The notes below the pieces were generated by a model, which saw only the letters and a list, made by a program, of their open reading frames with translations, made no database searches and had not been told where the DNA came from. This document shows, piece by piece, positions 24,520-36,024 of a stretch of 64,000 nucleotides of DNA (positions within the stretch are counted from its first letter, which is position 1; the number at the start of each line of letters is the position of its first letter). This stretch comes from Flaccisagitta enflata. Taxonomy: Eukaryota > Chaetognatha > Sagittoidea > Aphragmophora. The stretch is from NCBI GenBank assembly GCA_965153355.1, contig OZ231128.1:47926001-47990000 (forward strand). The letters run 5' to 3'. The position numbers and the translations under genes were made by a program.

Positions 24520-24696
24520 CAGTTGAACCCCGCTCCAACGGATTTCAAGAGACAAAAAATTTTCTCCTGTTATAGGCAGACTTCTGCTTGTGCCAACAAA
24601 GGAAATAAAAGAAATAAACTTGAAGGGACCAATAATTTGCATCTGTTATAGGCGGAATTCTGTTGGTGGCGGGTCCGTTAAAGCGGGGTTCAACTG
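24520..24696. mobile_element. pogo/Tigger-like MITE K, copy 2
   Basis: CAGTTGAACCCCGCTCCAAC at the left and its inverted counterpart at the right (AAAGCGGGGTTCAACTG), both flanked by TA (24,518-24,519 and 24,697-24,698). Internal GTTATAGGC motifs occur in both halves. 177 bp, non-coding. Confidence 0.85.
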
Positions 24697-24867
24697 TATC
24701 AAATTGGAATTTATAAAATCATCAGGGAACTATGAGAAAACTGAAATAAGAGATAAATTATTTCAGATAATGCGTCCGTAAACAATGTAATGTCTAACAA
24801 AGTATCATCTGAAAATCATTTAATGGAATCACCTGAAAAAAGTCAAGAAAAGGAGCATGATACATTA

Positions 24868-24945
24868 TTAGTCGCGTATTGCGCGACTTTATAAGCCACT
24901 TTTTGGTCTGTCGGTCTGTCAGTCGGTCGGTCGATCACAAAGTCG
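24868..24945 (-). repeat. Family A fragment
   Basis: TTAGTCGCGTATTGCGCGACTTTATAAGCC followed by CTGTCGGTCTGTCAGTCGG. The other end is missing. Confidence 0.6.
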
Positions 24946-25662
24946 TTGAAAAGGCATTTCAAACGTTTAGAAGACATTTCAAAGCTTTTAGAGTATCAAT
25001 AAGAACTTGTTGACTAATACAAAGGTCATTTGGAATATCTTTGTCTGTCTGCCTGTCTGTTTGTCCAACCTTTTGTTGAAAATGCCGACGCACGCGACTT
25101 AGGTCTAATGACCTTGTTTGCTCAGAAAGGGAGAGAAAATAGCGCATTGTTTCGCGCAAATTGTGACGAGAGTCTGAGACCTGAAAGAGAGGAAATGGAG
25201 ATTTTCTTACCTCTACTATCTAGGAAATATGTTTAGCAGCACCTTTAAAGAGAGATATCTCAACTTCTCATTTAGATTATTGAAAAAAGTGCAATCTCGT
25301 CTCTGTGCATCAAACCATTTTTAAATGCCATTAGTTTGAAGTTGATCAAGTACTTTGAAAAATGGCAAAAAAAAAAAATGAGACTCCTTCCCTTCCATCT
25401 TTAAAAATCCCTCAAATTTTATCAAAAAATGATAAAGACATGCGGATTTCACCGCTGGTTAGCTCTTGAGCTCTAGCTTAATAATCCCATGAATTTTAAG
25501 TCAGATTTAAAAAGAGAAGTAGCCCAATTTTGCGGTCAAAATGACCAAAAATCTACTGTTTTCACTATAACCACCTTTTGGATGTGATAAACAAACTAAA
25601 CTTGCGGTCCCTAGGTTGGATTGAAGATTGTTTTTCTTTTCTGTTCTAGTTAGTATGAATAC
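24946..25662. other. No gene recognised
   Basis: AT-rich spacer with TCTGTCTGCCTGTCTG at 25,042-25,060. No supported gene. Confidence 0.5.
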
Positions 25663-25868
25663 AACAACGCCAACATCGCGTGCGAGACTTACAGATTGAC
25701 TTAGAATGACTTAGAATGACTTAGAATGACTTAGAATAACTTAGATTAGCCTAAAATGATGTAAAATGACGTACAGAAATAAAATTGATAAAAGAAAGTA
25801 AAATGGGGACCGACCGACCGACCGACAGACGGACAAGGCGGGGTGTAGAGTCGCGTGCACATGACTAA
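25663..25868 (+). mobile_element. Family A repeat, TGACTTAGAA subtype
   Basis: ATCGCGTGCGAGACTTACAG at the left, a 10-bp tandem TGACTTAGAA (about 5 units), then GGACCGACCGACCGACC and GTAGAGTCGCGTGCACATGACTAA. Shares its interior with 63,035-63,250. Confidence 0.7.
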
Positions 25869-26080
25869 GAATAACAAAAAACCATCAGATACATGGGATT
25901 TATGCACATGAGCGGGAAAAACATACCATCAACCATAAGTGCTGCTAAACTTTTTTCCTGGATAGTGCTGCGCGTTTAACGGGGAACCGGTAAATATCTA
26001 GAAGCGTCAAGTTTTGGTTTGTGCTCAAGATTATCTCACTTTGCCTAAGGTTAGAATGAGCTGAGCAACGGCCAAAAGTA

Positions 26081-26296
<216 letters not shown>

Positions 26297-26444
26297 AAAC
26301 ACAAAGACAACAGAATCAGCTCAAGATAGGCTCATTTACACGCGATTTGGTGAGAAGCACGTGTACATCAAAAGTTCTGCGCAGTCACACGTAATCAAGG
26401 TGTTGTAAATACGATATTGCCATAGCATAGACGCCGTCTTTTCC

Positions 26445-26522
26445 ATCGTCGTTGCCGTCGTCGTCTTCGTCGCCGTCGTTGTCGTCGTCGTCGTCATCAT
26501 CGTCGTCGTCATCATTATCGTC
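26445..26522. repeat. (TCG)n imperfect microsatellite
   Basis: TCG triplets with TCA and TTG variants. Confidence 0.9.
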
Positions 26523-26733
26523 TTTGAGGCTTATATGGACTTAGGTGAATATCAGATCAGAAGCACCTTCTCCTCAACCGCAATTCACATATCGTAACGT
26601 CTGTGAAAAGCGATCTTCCTCTCTCTCTAGATATGTGTCTTTCAGTCGGTTCAAGTGTGCGATAAGTCAAGTGTTTGACTGCCAGTGTCTGTGTATACAT
26701 CTCTCTTTTTATTTCTATCTTTTTTCCAACTCA

Positions 26734-26760
26734 TTCTCTCTGTCTCTGTCTGTCTGTCTA

Positions 26761-26837
<77 letters not shown>
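26734..26837. repeat. (TCTG)n-(TC)n microsatellite
   Basis: TCTG tetranucleotides to about 26,787, then pure TC. Confidence 0.96.
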
Positions 26838-26840
<3 letters not shown>

Positions 26841-27405
26841 GTTCAGGCTTATTCCTGGATTCCAAGTCACCCATCATGTGTCAGAGGTAATCAAGATGAA
26901 TAGAAATTGGATCTTCTCCGCTACATTCTTCCAAGATGGTCTGTCTATTCTTTCGACCACTCCTCGCCGTTTCAGCGCGTGTTTCAATATTCACTCCTGA
27001 ATGATAACGTGAAGACACAACCTGCACCACGTTATACATGAGGAAACTTACCCCTTACCCCTTACCACACGAAGAATCCTTAAGTTGCACCTATGCCCAC
27101 CTCTGCGCGCCCATACGTATTGCCTCAACCGAGGCGTTGAATTGAAGTCTGAGGATACATTGGAACTTAGGAACTAGTGGGGTATTTTTTTGGATCAATA
27201 AAAGTACCCCTTCGGTTTTGTGCAGTAAACAGGTTACAGGTGCAGGTATCAAGATGTGACCATTTGAAAAATATTTCATCAGGCACTTTTTATGAAAATG
27301 TATTACGGATGCACCATATATGGCACACGCGATGTGCATTGCTTAAGCAACATATGTTGCCTATACCGGTAATGGCGAGTATAACCGTACCGGACGTACG
27401 GGAAA

Positions 27406-27408
<3 letters not shown>
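26838..27408. other. No gene recognised; a chance exon-like 40-bp segment
   Basis: 26,848-26,887 sits between a pyrimidine tract plus TTTTGTTCAG and a GAG-GTAATC donor-like sequence, open in all three frames. With no neighbouring exon this is treated as a coincidence. ACCCCTTACCCCTTACC lies at 27,049-27,066. Confidence 0.35.

Positions 27409-27463
<55 letters not shown>
27409..27463. repeat. (TC)n microsatellite
   Basis: A pure TC run of about 27 units. Confidence 0.96.
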
Positions 27464-27466
<3 letters not shown>

Positions 27467-27796
27467 TGTTTTCTGTCTCTTTTTCCCATGGGTCTCTTAT
27501 CACCATTTTTTCCTTCTTCTTCGATGCCCATAATTTATCAAGATTAATTTTTTGTGATTCATGGTTTCGATTTCAACGATTTAAACAAATGGTTTTTTTC
27601 GTTCCCTTATTTCTAAATCTAACGACCAACCAATGAACAACGCGTCAAATTATAAAATTGCCTCAGAAAAATTGAATTTTTTAATAATCAGCGCTTCTTC
27701 ATTCTCTTGGATCATTTTTTTTCTGCCTTTTTTTCTTTTTTTCAAATTCGTAAATTGAAAAGAAAAAAGTGTTACCCATCCAACTACCATGAAAAA

Positions 27797-27980
27797 CCAT
27801 TTTTAGTTGCGGACACGCAACTCTATAAGAGGCTTTGTCCGTCCGTTGGTCGGTCTGTTGGTCGGTCCGTTGGTTGGTCCGCTGGTCGGTCCGTCACACT
27901 CGAGTTGAAAAGTGGGAAAACGCGCATTTCCGCCCCTGCCCACCTGTCCGCAACTGATGGCCGTGTATCCGGCCTTGTTG
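27797..27980 (-). mobile_element. Family A repeat, complete, GTTGCGGAC subtype
   Basis: TTTTTAGTTGCGGACACGCAACTC, TATAAGAGGCTTTGTCCGTC, GTTGGTCGG tracts, GAGTTGAAAAGTGGGAAAAC, GCCCCTGCCCACCTGTCCGCAACTG, then TATCCGGCCTTGTT. The arms GTTGCGGAC and GTCCGCAAC match perfectly. Confidence 0.85.
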
Positions 27981-28189
27981 ATCACTGAAACCATGTCTAA
28001 TCGTAATATTTTATACGGAGCTAGTCATGATATACAATTGGAAAACATATAGTGCACAAATCCAACTGCGAGAAGTAATTCAAAATCAGGAGGCCTGATC
28101 ATTGCGGGCGGTAGGTAGGGGCGGGAACAAGCGTTGTAACAGTTTTCAACTTGTGCATACCGACGACCTGGCCTAACTAGAAAGACTGC

Positions 28190-28449
28190 GGGGGCGTTTC
28201 TAGTTAGAGACAATCGCGTTTTTAACAGGCCACTCTGTCGTTCGCCACGTTCATTCGCTCGCACCGCTCACTCAGCTCACTCGCTCCGCAGCGCTACGCT
28301 TCGCTATGCTTGCTTCTCTCGCTTGCTTCGTTCATGGGCTTGCTCACTCACTTCGCTCACTCCCATGAGGGATAGTTGAAATTCTTAAATATGTGTTCAC
28401 GCGTTTCACAGGAACAGACGCGTTTTCCATCTTCACTAGAAACATGCCC
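28190..28449 (+). mobile_element. MITE family C, copy 2
   Basis: GGGGCGTTTCTAGTTAGAGA at the left and TCACTAGAAACATGCCC at the right. The interior holds GCTCACTCGCTCCG repeats, TTCATGGGCTTGCTCACTC and TGTTCACGCGTTTCAC blocks. Clearly homologous to copies 1 and 3. Confidence 0.8.
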
Positions 28450-29257
28450 TTCATTTTACAAGTCTTCTCTTTCGACTTTATCAGGAGTTACCGGCAATTG
28501 GTTGGCAATTGCTTTTTCAACACATTATTTTAGCGTGATCGTAACATTTGAACTTTGATGGATAACTTCCCTCCAATAAATAGTGTTTTGAGTGTTTGGA
28601 GCGCTGTTTGGAGCGCTTTTTACTTGAATTAGTGGCAAGCAAGAGGCAACTTAACAGTGGCAAAGAAAAAAACTAGACGCGATCTTTTGATTGTTGATTG
28701 CGTCGTACTAGAAAATGCTAGAACCTTTTAATCCATGACGGTTTTAAAAATCTTCAAAAAATCTTTCATTTGAGCTCCTTCCGATCATTCTAGCCTCAGA
28801 ACTTTAGAAGTTATGATAAATTAAAGATAACTACTCAAAAAACTCAAATCTTGCTTCCATCTTTTTTACAGTAACCAACTTTGTATTGATACAGCTTGTA
28901 AACGAACCAAAATCATGATTTCTGCTTGATTCCATCTTGTAGAGAATTAAAAATACTTCATTTTCACCTTTGATTTCGTATCGTTTATTTCATTTTTGCG
29001 TTTTACAGAATATGTAAGACAAAACGTGTCATGTTTTTTGGCGCTGAAATCTGCTCTATTCGTCAATCAAGAATTTGAGTACTGAACTTTAAACTTATGT
29101 CATTTCTAAACGAATTGAGCTAAAGATTTCTGCTTGGTCTAGATTTGTAGAGTTTTTGAAGCTCTTTTAAATGCTCATGGATTCTAAGCAAAAAGTTTAA
29201 GTGGTTTACAAGTTATTGATAAATATTGAGCGTCTAGTTTTTTTTTTTGCCATTGTT
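28450..29257. other. No gene recognised
   Basis: AT-rich sequence. TTTCTAAACGAATTGAGCTA at about 29,104 is another instance of the motif shared by several inverted-repeat elements. Confidence 0.5.
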
Positions 29258-29312
29258 AAACAAGGCCGGATACATGGCTACCCCAGTCCCGTGCGGGTGG
29301 GCTGGGGCATTA
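29258..29312 (+). repeat. Family A fragment, left end
   Basis: ACAAGGCCGGATACATGGCTACC then CCGTGCGGGTGGGCTGGGGC. The right part is absent. Confidence 0.7.
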
Positions 29313-29354
29313 ATCTGTTAGTGATGGATGATCAGTTTTTCTACAAGGTCTACC

Positions 29355-29390
29355 AAGGTACCAAGGTACAAAGGTACCAAGGTACCAATC
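29355..29390. repeat. Short AAGGTACC tandem repeat
   Basis: AAGGTACC-type units of about 8-9 bp repeat roughly four times just before the TG tract. Confidence 0.8.
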
Positions 29391-29422
29391 ATAATACGAG
29401 ACCAATGACGCATTCCGCCACC

Positions 29423-29547
<125 letters not shown>

Positions 29548-29925
29548 GGTTGTGTGTATGGATGTGTGTGAGTGTTCAAGATTCAAGCTGGACCAGCATG
29601 ATTCAATTTCATACTATCACCTGTACAAGCAGAATCACGAGGATAGTTCGAGGCTCCATTGAACACAGCTTTTGCTCGTTATCCATTTTCTTGATGTATG
29701 CCGTTTTCCATGAAGGAAATTGCCAAAGATTTTCGGCCGTTTTTCTCACATTTGTAAGAGAGATGGGAGGCAAACAGTAAGAGAACTGTGCATGTAAGGC
29801 CTCGCGTTCATTTCACCTCCTTTTTTTCAAAAGCGCAACTAGACTACACCTCAGTTCCCGTTTTTATTACAATGCCCTAAACCAATTTCTCCGATATCGA
29901 TTTAACTATAGCAAAATAAACAGGT

Positions 29926-30030
29926 CGCCCAAGGGCAATACGTGGTCAGCGATACCCGTTGCCCTGCTTTACATGGTTGTAAATCGGAATGAGAGGCAGG
30001 GGAGCGGCCCCAAAGGGGACGAAGTCCTGG
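29926..30030 (-). repeat. Family B unit
   Basis: Reverse orientation: GGTCGCCCAAGGGCAATACG, GTCAGCGATACCCGTTGCCC, TGCTTTACATGG, then GCGGCCCCAAAGGGGACGAA. Confidence 0.8.
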
Positions 30031-31032
<1,002 letters not shown>

Positions 31033-31049
31033 AAATCAATATATTTAGC

Positions 31050-31248
31050 AACAAGGCCGTATGCACGGCTACCGAAGTCGCGTGCAGGTGGGCAGGGGCA
31101 GTGATAAAAAGGCTAGCCAAGCATTTTGGCAGGAGCTGTACTGCAAAAAAAAAAATGTCGAAAACGCCGAAAATAGCAAAGTGTTACCGACCGACCAACC
31201 GACCGACTGACATAGGGGATTGTGGAGTTGCGTGCACGCGACTAATAA
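31050..31248 (+). mobile_element. Family A repeat, complete, GTCGCGTGC subtype
   Basis: ACAAGGCCGTATGCACGGCT, AGTCGCGTGCAGGTGGGCAG, a spacer with a GGCAGGAGC motif, ACCGACCGACC, then GAGTTGCGTGCACGCGACTAA. Arms GTCGCGTGC and GCACGCGAC match. Confidence 0.8.
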
Positions 31249-31457
31249 TAGTCAGTTTTGTAATGATGACATACAAAAATTCTCATTTCTTGGCACTGCT
31301 GCTGGGAGAGAAGAAGATGATCTCGAACTTATCCGTGTCAAAGTACAATTTCTTTTCGTTCGATTATCATTGAATTGGTGTCTGACATCAGGAAACCTTC
31401 CCAAGCTGCGATGAGGAGTGGCACGTGAGAATAGAGAAGTCAAAAGCTAAATACAGT

Positions 31458-31462
31458 GACAG
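31458..31462. other. Target-site duplication of the BEL-type element (left copy)
   Basis: GACAG immediately precedes the left LTR and is repeated immediately after the right LTR at 36,513-36,517. Five bp is the usual length for BEL/Pao integration. Confidence 0.85.
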
Positions 31463-31957
31463 TATTTCAGCGTAGCTAAACTTGGATTAGATGTAGCTAG
31501 GCTTCACGATACGAATAAAATAGCCAATTCCATGATGCATTGACAAACTTTATTGTCACGATAAAAGACGATAAGACACGAGGGAACACGTCAAAAGCTG
31601 TAAAGAGAGACGATTAAAACCATTAGTACATTGCCAATTGGCGACTTACGGATCAACGACAAAACTTAAGGATTAACTCAGGGATAACTTGAGGACGATA
31701 ATTACCTACGGTCCGACTTGACAAAACTTCAATTAGCAAAGGCGAGAGAACGCTTTTTAAAAGAAACCAAACTACGAGGAAATGAGCGGTGACCAATCAC
31801 GAGACAGATCACACCGACTTAGACCAATCACGAGATAAATCACGAGCGACATGACATTATGACAAATCACGATGCAGAATGCAATGCAACTCGCAAAAGC
31901 GCACGAAACAGTAAAAACAAATAGGACGTGACCAAATATGATGCTAAGAAAGCGATA
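31463..31957 (-). repeat. 3' LTR of the BEL-type element, 495 bp
   Basis: Reads on the minus strand from TATCGCTTTCTTAGCATC to CTACGCTGAAATA. It has a polyadenylation signal AATAAA (plus-strand 31,549-31,554, within GACAATAAAGTTTG) and a cluster of TCGTGATT(G/T)GTC repeats, two of which contain inverted CCAAT boxes. It is 7 bp longer than the 5' LTR because of AAAGCGC near 31,896-31,902. Confidence 0.9.
31549..31554 (-). terminator. LTR polyadenylation signal AATAAA
   Basis: AATAAA on the minus strand about 85 bases before the 3' end of the LTR. The same signal is at 36,111-36,116 in the 5' LTR. It would define the R/U5 border of the element's transcript. Confidence 0.6.
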
Positions 31958-32179
31958 CCCCCACTAGATAAATTCTAAAAACATGTCACGTAAAATCAAA
32001 GACATCAAATCAAGGACGAAAATGCTACAATAATTTTTGTTTGATTTTCTTTATCGCTAAAATAATATTTGTTGGGTTTTTTTTTTTTGGATAAAAGACT
32101 AATCAACTACATATCACAATGACGATAGTAAAATAGTTCAGAACTTGCGCAAGAATGGCGACGAAGTTGAAACAAAGCA

Positions 32180-35100
32180 TCACCCCCACCATCTAGAACC
32201 ATCTCCTTTACTATCAGATAAAACCTTCGGAATGTCTTGAAAATGTCTATTTGGAAGAGAATGATGATCTTGGGAATGGCACAGCTCAAACTTGATGAGC
32301 GGCGCAGATTGAATGAATGAGCCACCATAGAACGCCATTACCAGATCACGGCAGCCCAAGTCATTGGCGTAATACCAAGACCATGAACACCGCTTGATGA
32401 TACCACTGGCATTCCGCGACGAAGCATAATACCATCTGTTCTCAACGTCACCGTGGCATATGCCGGCGATATTCTTGACAGGGTCTTGCAGAGCAGAGTT
32501 GTTCTGCCCTTTGTTCTTCAAACAACATGGCAACGATGCCACATACTCTTGATCCAATAAAAGATGACAGCAGCAATCCAAATGCCCCTTGGAGACAAAA
32601 TTAAAATGGCTAATCTTGGCAAGAGAGGTTTTCTCAATACCAAATGGTTGTTGGCCATCTTGAATAAACTTGACATTTTGACTGAGCAACTCACTTGAGC
32701 TGGATAATGGAAAAAACAAACGCGGTCTTGGCATAAAAGAGTGGGTTACCCATGAAACCAGGACCAATATGCACAATACTGAAATGATCATTCGAAAAAT
32801 TTTCCATGACCTGCTACTCTCCTTAAGTGGAGGGGAGTCCTCAATGTTGGTTACCCCCACCGTGACATCTTCAGGGACGGGTGTGTGAGGCAACTTGTCA
32901 TCTTCTGTAAACTTTGGAAGAGGATTGGGGAGGTCAAGCTTCTTGAGAGCCTGAACACCCCCATCACTTTTCGGCGGAATCTCTTGACGAAAAGTATCTT
33001 CTACTTGTTCTTCATTAATGGAGGCCACTGCCGACCATGCGGACCTAGAACTGGGGCTTCCAGTTGGACCCATGATGGTAGGACCAAAGGAAGTATTGAG
33101 AATAACGGGGGATGACAGATCATGAAAGCGAGTCTCAAAAGGAGCAAAGACAGGGGCTAAGTCCGTGCCAATCAGCAGAGATACTTCATTACTTGGTAAT
33201 TCAATCAACTTGATACTTTCCATATAATCATACTGATCAACATGCACCTGTTTCGGGATATGCGAAGAGTTGACAGGCAGAGAATCGATAACGAAGACTT
33301 CAACGTCGTTGACAACAAACTTAGGATCCACCAGTGATTGAAGGGAGAGCTTGGCCACTTCAAGCGGCCCATTTACACTTGAGCCAACTCCATTCAATGT
33401 GACATGTTCCCTTCGAGTTTGAATCCTGAATTGCTGTTGGAAAGCTTTAGACACAAGAGTCTTATTTGAACCAGTATCAAGAAGCCCATAAACATTGGTA
33501 GATTTCCCATTAGGAAGAATCACTTTCATGGAAAAGATTGGACGAAAGCAAAAATCTGTTTTAAAATCAATGGAAGAAATTTCAACTTGCCTTGGCTTAA
33601 AACTGGCTACTTCACAAGTGGCCACCTCACTTTTGGGGGTTTCCCTAATAGCAGAGTTAGCAGCACAAACAGGATTAACTATGGCATGATTCACCTCTTG
33701 ATTACTTGCAACTTGAGAACCTGATAGCTGAAGTAGACGATCTTGTACTCCAGAACTGGCTACTTGAGAACCCACTGGGTTGGCAGCACTGCTTTGGATG
33801 TTGGCTTGAACGGAAGACTGATTAGGATAAATGGGAGAGCGATGTAAAAGCGTGTTGTGCCCAAATCGATTGCAGAGTAAACACTTAATTTGCACAGTGC
33901 ATTGACCAACGCGATGGCCATGGGATAAACATTTAAAACATAAACGTTGTTTGAAAACAAATTCGTTTCTTTGCTCCAAACTCAATTGACAAAATCGCGG
34001 GCAACATTCTAGAAGATGCCCTTCACTGCAATAGACGCATTGAGCACTTAACTGAGGACTTTGTAGATGAAACTGAACTGGCTTCGATGCCCAGACAGAG
34101 GGTTGCTGCTGGACTTGCTGTTGTTGCTGGACTTGCTGTTGAACAGAGGGAAGGTTGCCTTGTACGACCATGGCCGCGACGTCGGCCTTAGGGTTCGAAC
34201 CCATCTTATCGGAGTTGGGAATCGAAGCAGCGCGTGTCCCGCCTGTTTTGTTAAAACTCGAAGAGGAAAGGGAGGAGGAGGAGGAGGAGGATGAAACGGA
34301 TGAGGATGAAACTTTAGGCTGGAGAAGGACAGACATACCATATGTACGATTGAGGTTCGAGTACAATTCTTTAAGAAATGTGACAAGGAAATGAACATCA
34401 ACTTTTTCTCCCTTATCTTCAGCCTTACCAGAAGCTTTAGAGAAGTCACGTTTCATGACATGATTGAAACGCGATTGAACGATAGAGAGAACTGTGGCGT
34501 CCAATCTTAAAAATGAATCATCTTTAGTGGCTTCTGCAAACGAAACCATAGCTTGAATCTCGTGTAGAAGTCCTTTCACACTATCTGCTGAATTGGCGGT
34601 TACCTCCTTACCCTCGGTAATCTTCTTTAAATTTGCCTGGGCGCTTCCCACTCTCTTTCCATAATAGAATTTGAGTTCGGCCAAAGCCTTAGAAAGGGCG
34701 GCGGCTTTATCATCTAAATAGATAAAATTCTCCACAAGTCCTTTAGCCTCGCCCTTTGTCCTCTCTTGAAGCTGAACAAACTTATCCTCATCGGTCAGAC
34801 CTTTTACATTCAACACCTCGCTAGAGAACTTACTTATAAATTTTGTGTATTGAATGAAGCCTGATTCTAGTTTGTCATCCTCCGACGGCGTCGAAAACTT
34901 CAAACGTTGCCCACCGAGGAGCTGGGTTAGATCCCCGATGGACGAAGAGGAAGGAAACGATCCACTGTTGGCGGGGGGGAGACTGTTGGTGGGAGGGAGA
35001 CTACTGTTGGCAAGAGGGAGATTTGAGTTGACTTGATGGTCTTCATCATCGTCGATGGTGACTATTTTAGAGAGCCCTGATGCAAGGCCCTCATCGATCG

Positions 35101-35647
35101 CAACTTGAAAAACTTCCGCTTCCTTTTCCTGAGTTTCAAGCTTGATTTTGAAAGCTCTTCGTCGCGCCGCTTCAATTTCTATTTTCAGTTGGAGGAGCCG
35201 AGCCGCTTTCTGTTCTTCAGCAGCCGCCTCCGCATCGGCCGTGGCTTTCGCAGCCAGGGCCGCGGCCACACTGTTGGGATCTCCCATCGAAGCGTCTGAG
35301 GTTGAAGCAAATGACGCCTCAGTACTTGAGGATAGGCTTGAGGGAAGGCTTGAACGCGATTGAGACCGTGAAGAAGAACGTGAATTTGAACGATCTCTAG
35401 CCCTAGAGAGACGACGACGATGCTCCGGCACGAAGGTTTTCTTCTTGGCCGCGGTAATAAACGCCTGTTCCTCCCTCGAAAATTTATCAATGTGAGTTAG
35501 CAGTTCAGATAGGAGGGAATTAAAATGATTACCAACAGTATTTAAGTCGTCATCAGGGTTCTCTTCCCCACGCAAAAAGACATTAAGACGTTCTTGGGCT
35601 TTAACAAATTCTTGAAGCTTGGCCGCACATTCGGCCCTACTGCGCAT
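32180..35647 (-). CDS. Gag-protease polyprotein with membrane-anchored Cys-rich C-terminus (BEL-type, no pol)
   Basis: A 1,155-residue intact ORF. Visible in order: an N-terminal region with an Arg/Ser-rich block (about 77-103) and an Ala/Glu-rich probable coiled coil (about 130-190); a BEL-type Gag core of the DUF1759 kind (about 245-435); Ser-rich and Gln-rich linkers (about 445-520); a Cys/His region (about 537-605) with CVYCSEGHLLECC, a CX2CX4HX4C knuckle CFKCLSHGHRVGQC and CLLCNRFGHNTLLH; and a retroviral-type aspartic protease of the DUF1758 kind whose active site reads LLDTGS (Asp about 724). The family's RT, RNase H and integrase should follow. Instead there is a Pro/Asp-rich linker, a single hydrophobic segment (about 949-968) and a C-terminal domain of about 185 residues rich in Cys, with CCCH, WYYASSRNASG and WSWYYAND and two N-glycosylation sequons. 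That tail is not recognised. It could be an env-like remnant or captured sequence. The start is the first ATG of the frame, 377 bp inside the 5' LTR. Confidence 0.9.
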   Translation of the reverse strand: MRSRAECAAKLQEFVKAQERLNVFLRGEENPDDDLNTVGNHFNSLLSELLTHIDKFSREEQAFITAAKKKTFVPEHRRRLSRARDRSNSRSSSRSQSRSSLPSSLSSSTEASFASTSDASMGDPNSVAAALAAKATADAEAAAEEQKAARLLQLKIEIEAARRRAFKIKLETQEKEAEVFQVAIDEGLASGLSKIVTIDDDEDHQVNSNLPLANSSLPPTNSLPPANSGSFPSSSSIGDLTQLLGGQRLKFSTPSEDDKLESGFIQYTKFISKFSSEVLNVKGLTDEDKFVQLQERTKGEAKGLVENFIYLDDKAAALSKALAELKFYYGKRVGSAQANLKKITEGKEVTANSADSVKGLLHEIQAMVSFAEATKDDSFLRLDATVLSIVQSRFNHVMKRDFSKASGKAEDKGEKVDVHFLVTFLKELYSNLNRTYGMSVLLQPKVSSSSVSSSSSSSSLSSSSFNKTGGTRAASIPNSDKMGSNPKADVAAMVVQGNLPSVQQQVQQQQQVQQQPSVWASKPVQFHLQSPQLSAQCVYCSEGHLLECCPRFCQLSLEQRNEFVFKQRLCFKCLSHGHRVGQCTVQIKCLLCNRFGHNTLLHRSPIYPNQSSVQANIQSSAANPVGSQVASSGVQDRLLQLSGSQVASNQEVNHAIVNPVCAANSAIRETPKSEVATCEVASFKPRQVEISSIDFKTDFCFRPIFSMKVILPNGKSTNVYGLLDTGSNKTLVSKAFQQQFRIQTRREHVTLNGVGSSVNGPLEVAKLSLQSLVDPKFVVNDVEVFVIDSLPVNSSHIPKQVHVDQYDYMESIKLIELPSNEVSLLIGTDLAPVFAPFETRFHDLSSPVILNTSFGPTIMGPTGSPSSRSAWSAVASINEEQVEDTFRQEIPPKSDGGVQALKKLDLPNPLPKFTEDDKLPHTPVPEDVTVGVTNIEDSPPLKESSRSWKIFRMIISVLCILVLVSWVTHSFMPRPRLFFPLSSSSELLSQNVKFIQDGQQPFGIEKTSLAKISHFNFVSKGHLDCCCHLLLDQEYVASLPCCLKNKGQNNSALQDPVKNIAGICHGDVENRWYYASSRNASGIIKRCSWSWYYANDLGCRDLVMAFYGGSFIQSAPLIKFELCHSQDHHSLPNRHFQDIPKVLSDSKGDGSRWWG

Positions 35648-36024
35648 AACTTCAAACAGACAAGATAGACGTAACTTAGCTGTAGGATCGACGAGGATAG
35701 ACGAACAGAGAGAACCGCCGATCGTTGGGGATTGATGAATGGATAAAAATAACCATAGATGAATGAATAGCGGCTCGATGAACGATCACCACGGAGGAAT
35801 GAATGGCGGGTTCGAACGCCGCCGGGCTAAGAATAAAACTTGATCATCGGGCAGGAGGGGGAGGAGGAGGAGACGTGACTGAGAATCTTTGCTTTTGGGC
35901 CGGGGTTGTTCCGAACGCCGAACGGACGGACCGATGAAGTTGATGGAAGCTTTGATTACGTCGGTGACTAGACTGGGTCCCCTCGATGACGTAACTTGAT
36001 GGAAGTTGCGACGTAGCTTTTGAC

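Noticed and set aside
27049-27066. CCCCTTACCCCTTACC as a telomere-like repeat
   Set aside because: Only two to three units, not a standard telomeric motif, in an internal location.
33760-34449. Other minus-strand frames inside the retroelement
   Set aside because: Frame-shifted shadows of the same ORF, lacking any domain of their own.
32885-35363. Plus-strand ORFs opposite the retroelement ORF
   Set aside because: Antisense shadows of the intact Gag-protease ORF.
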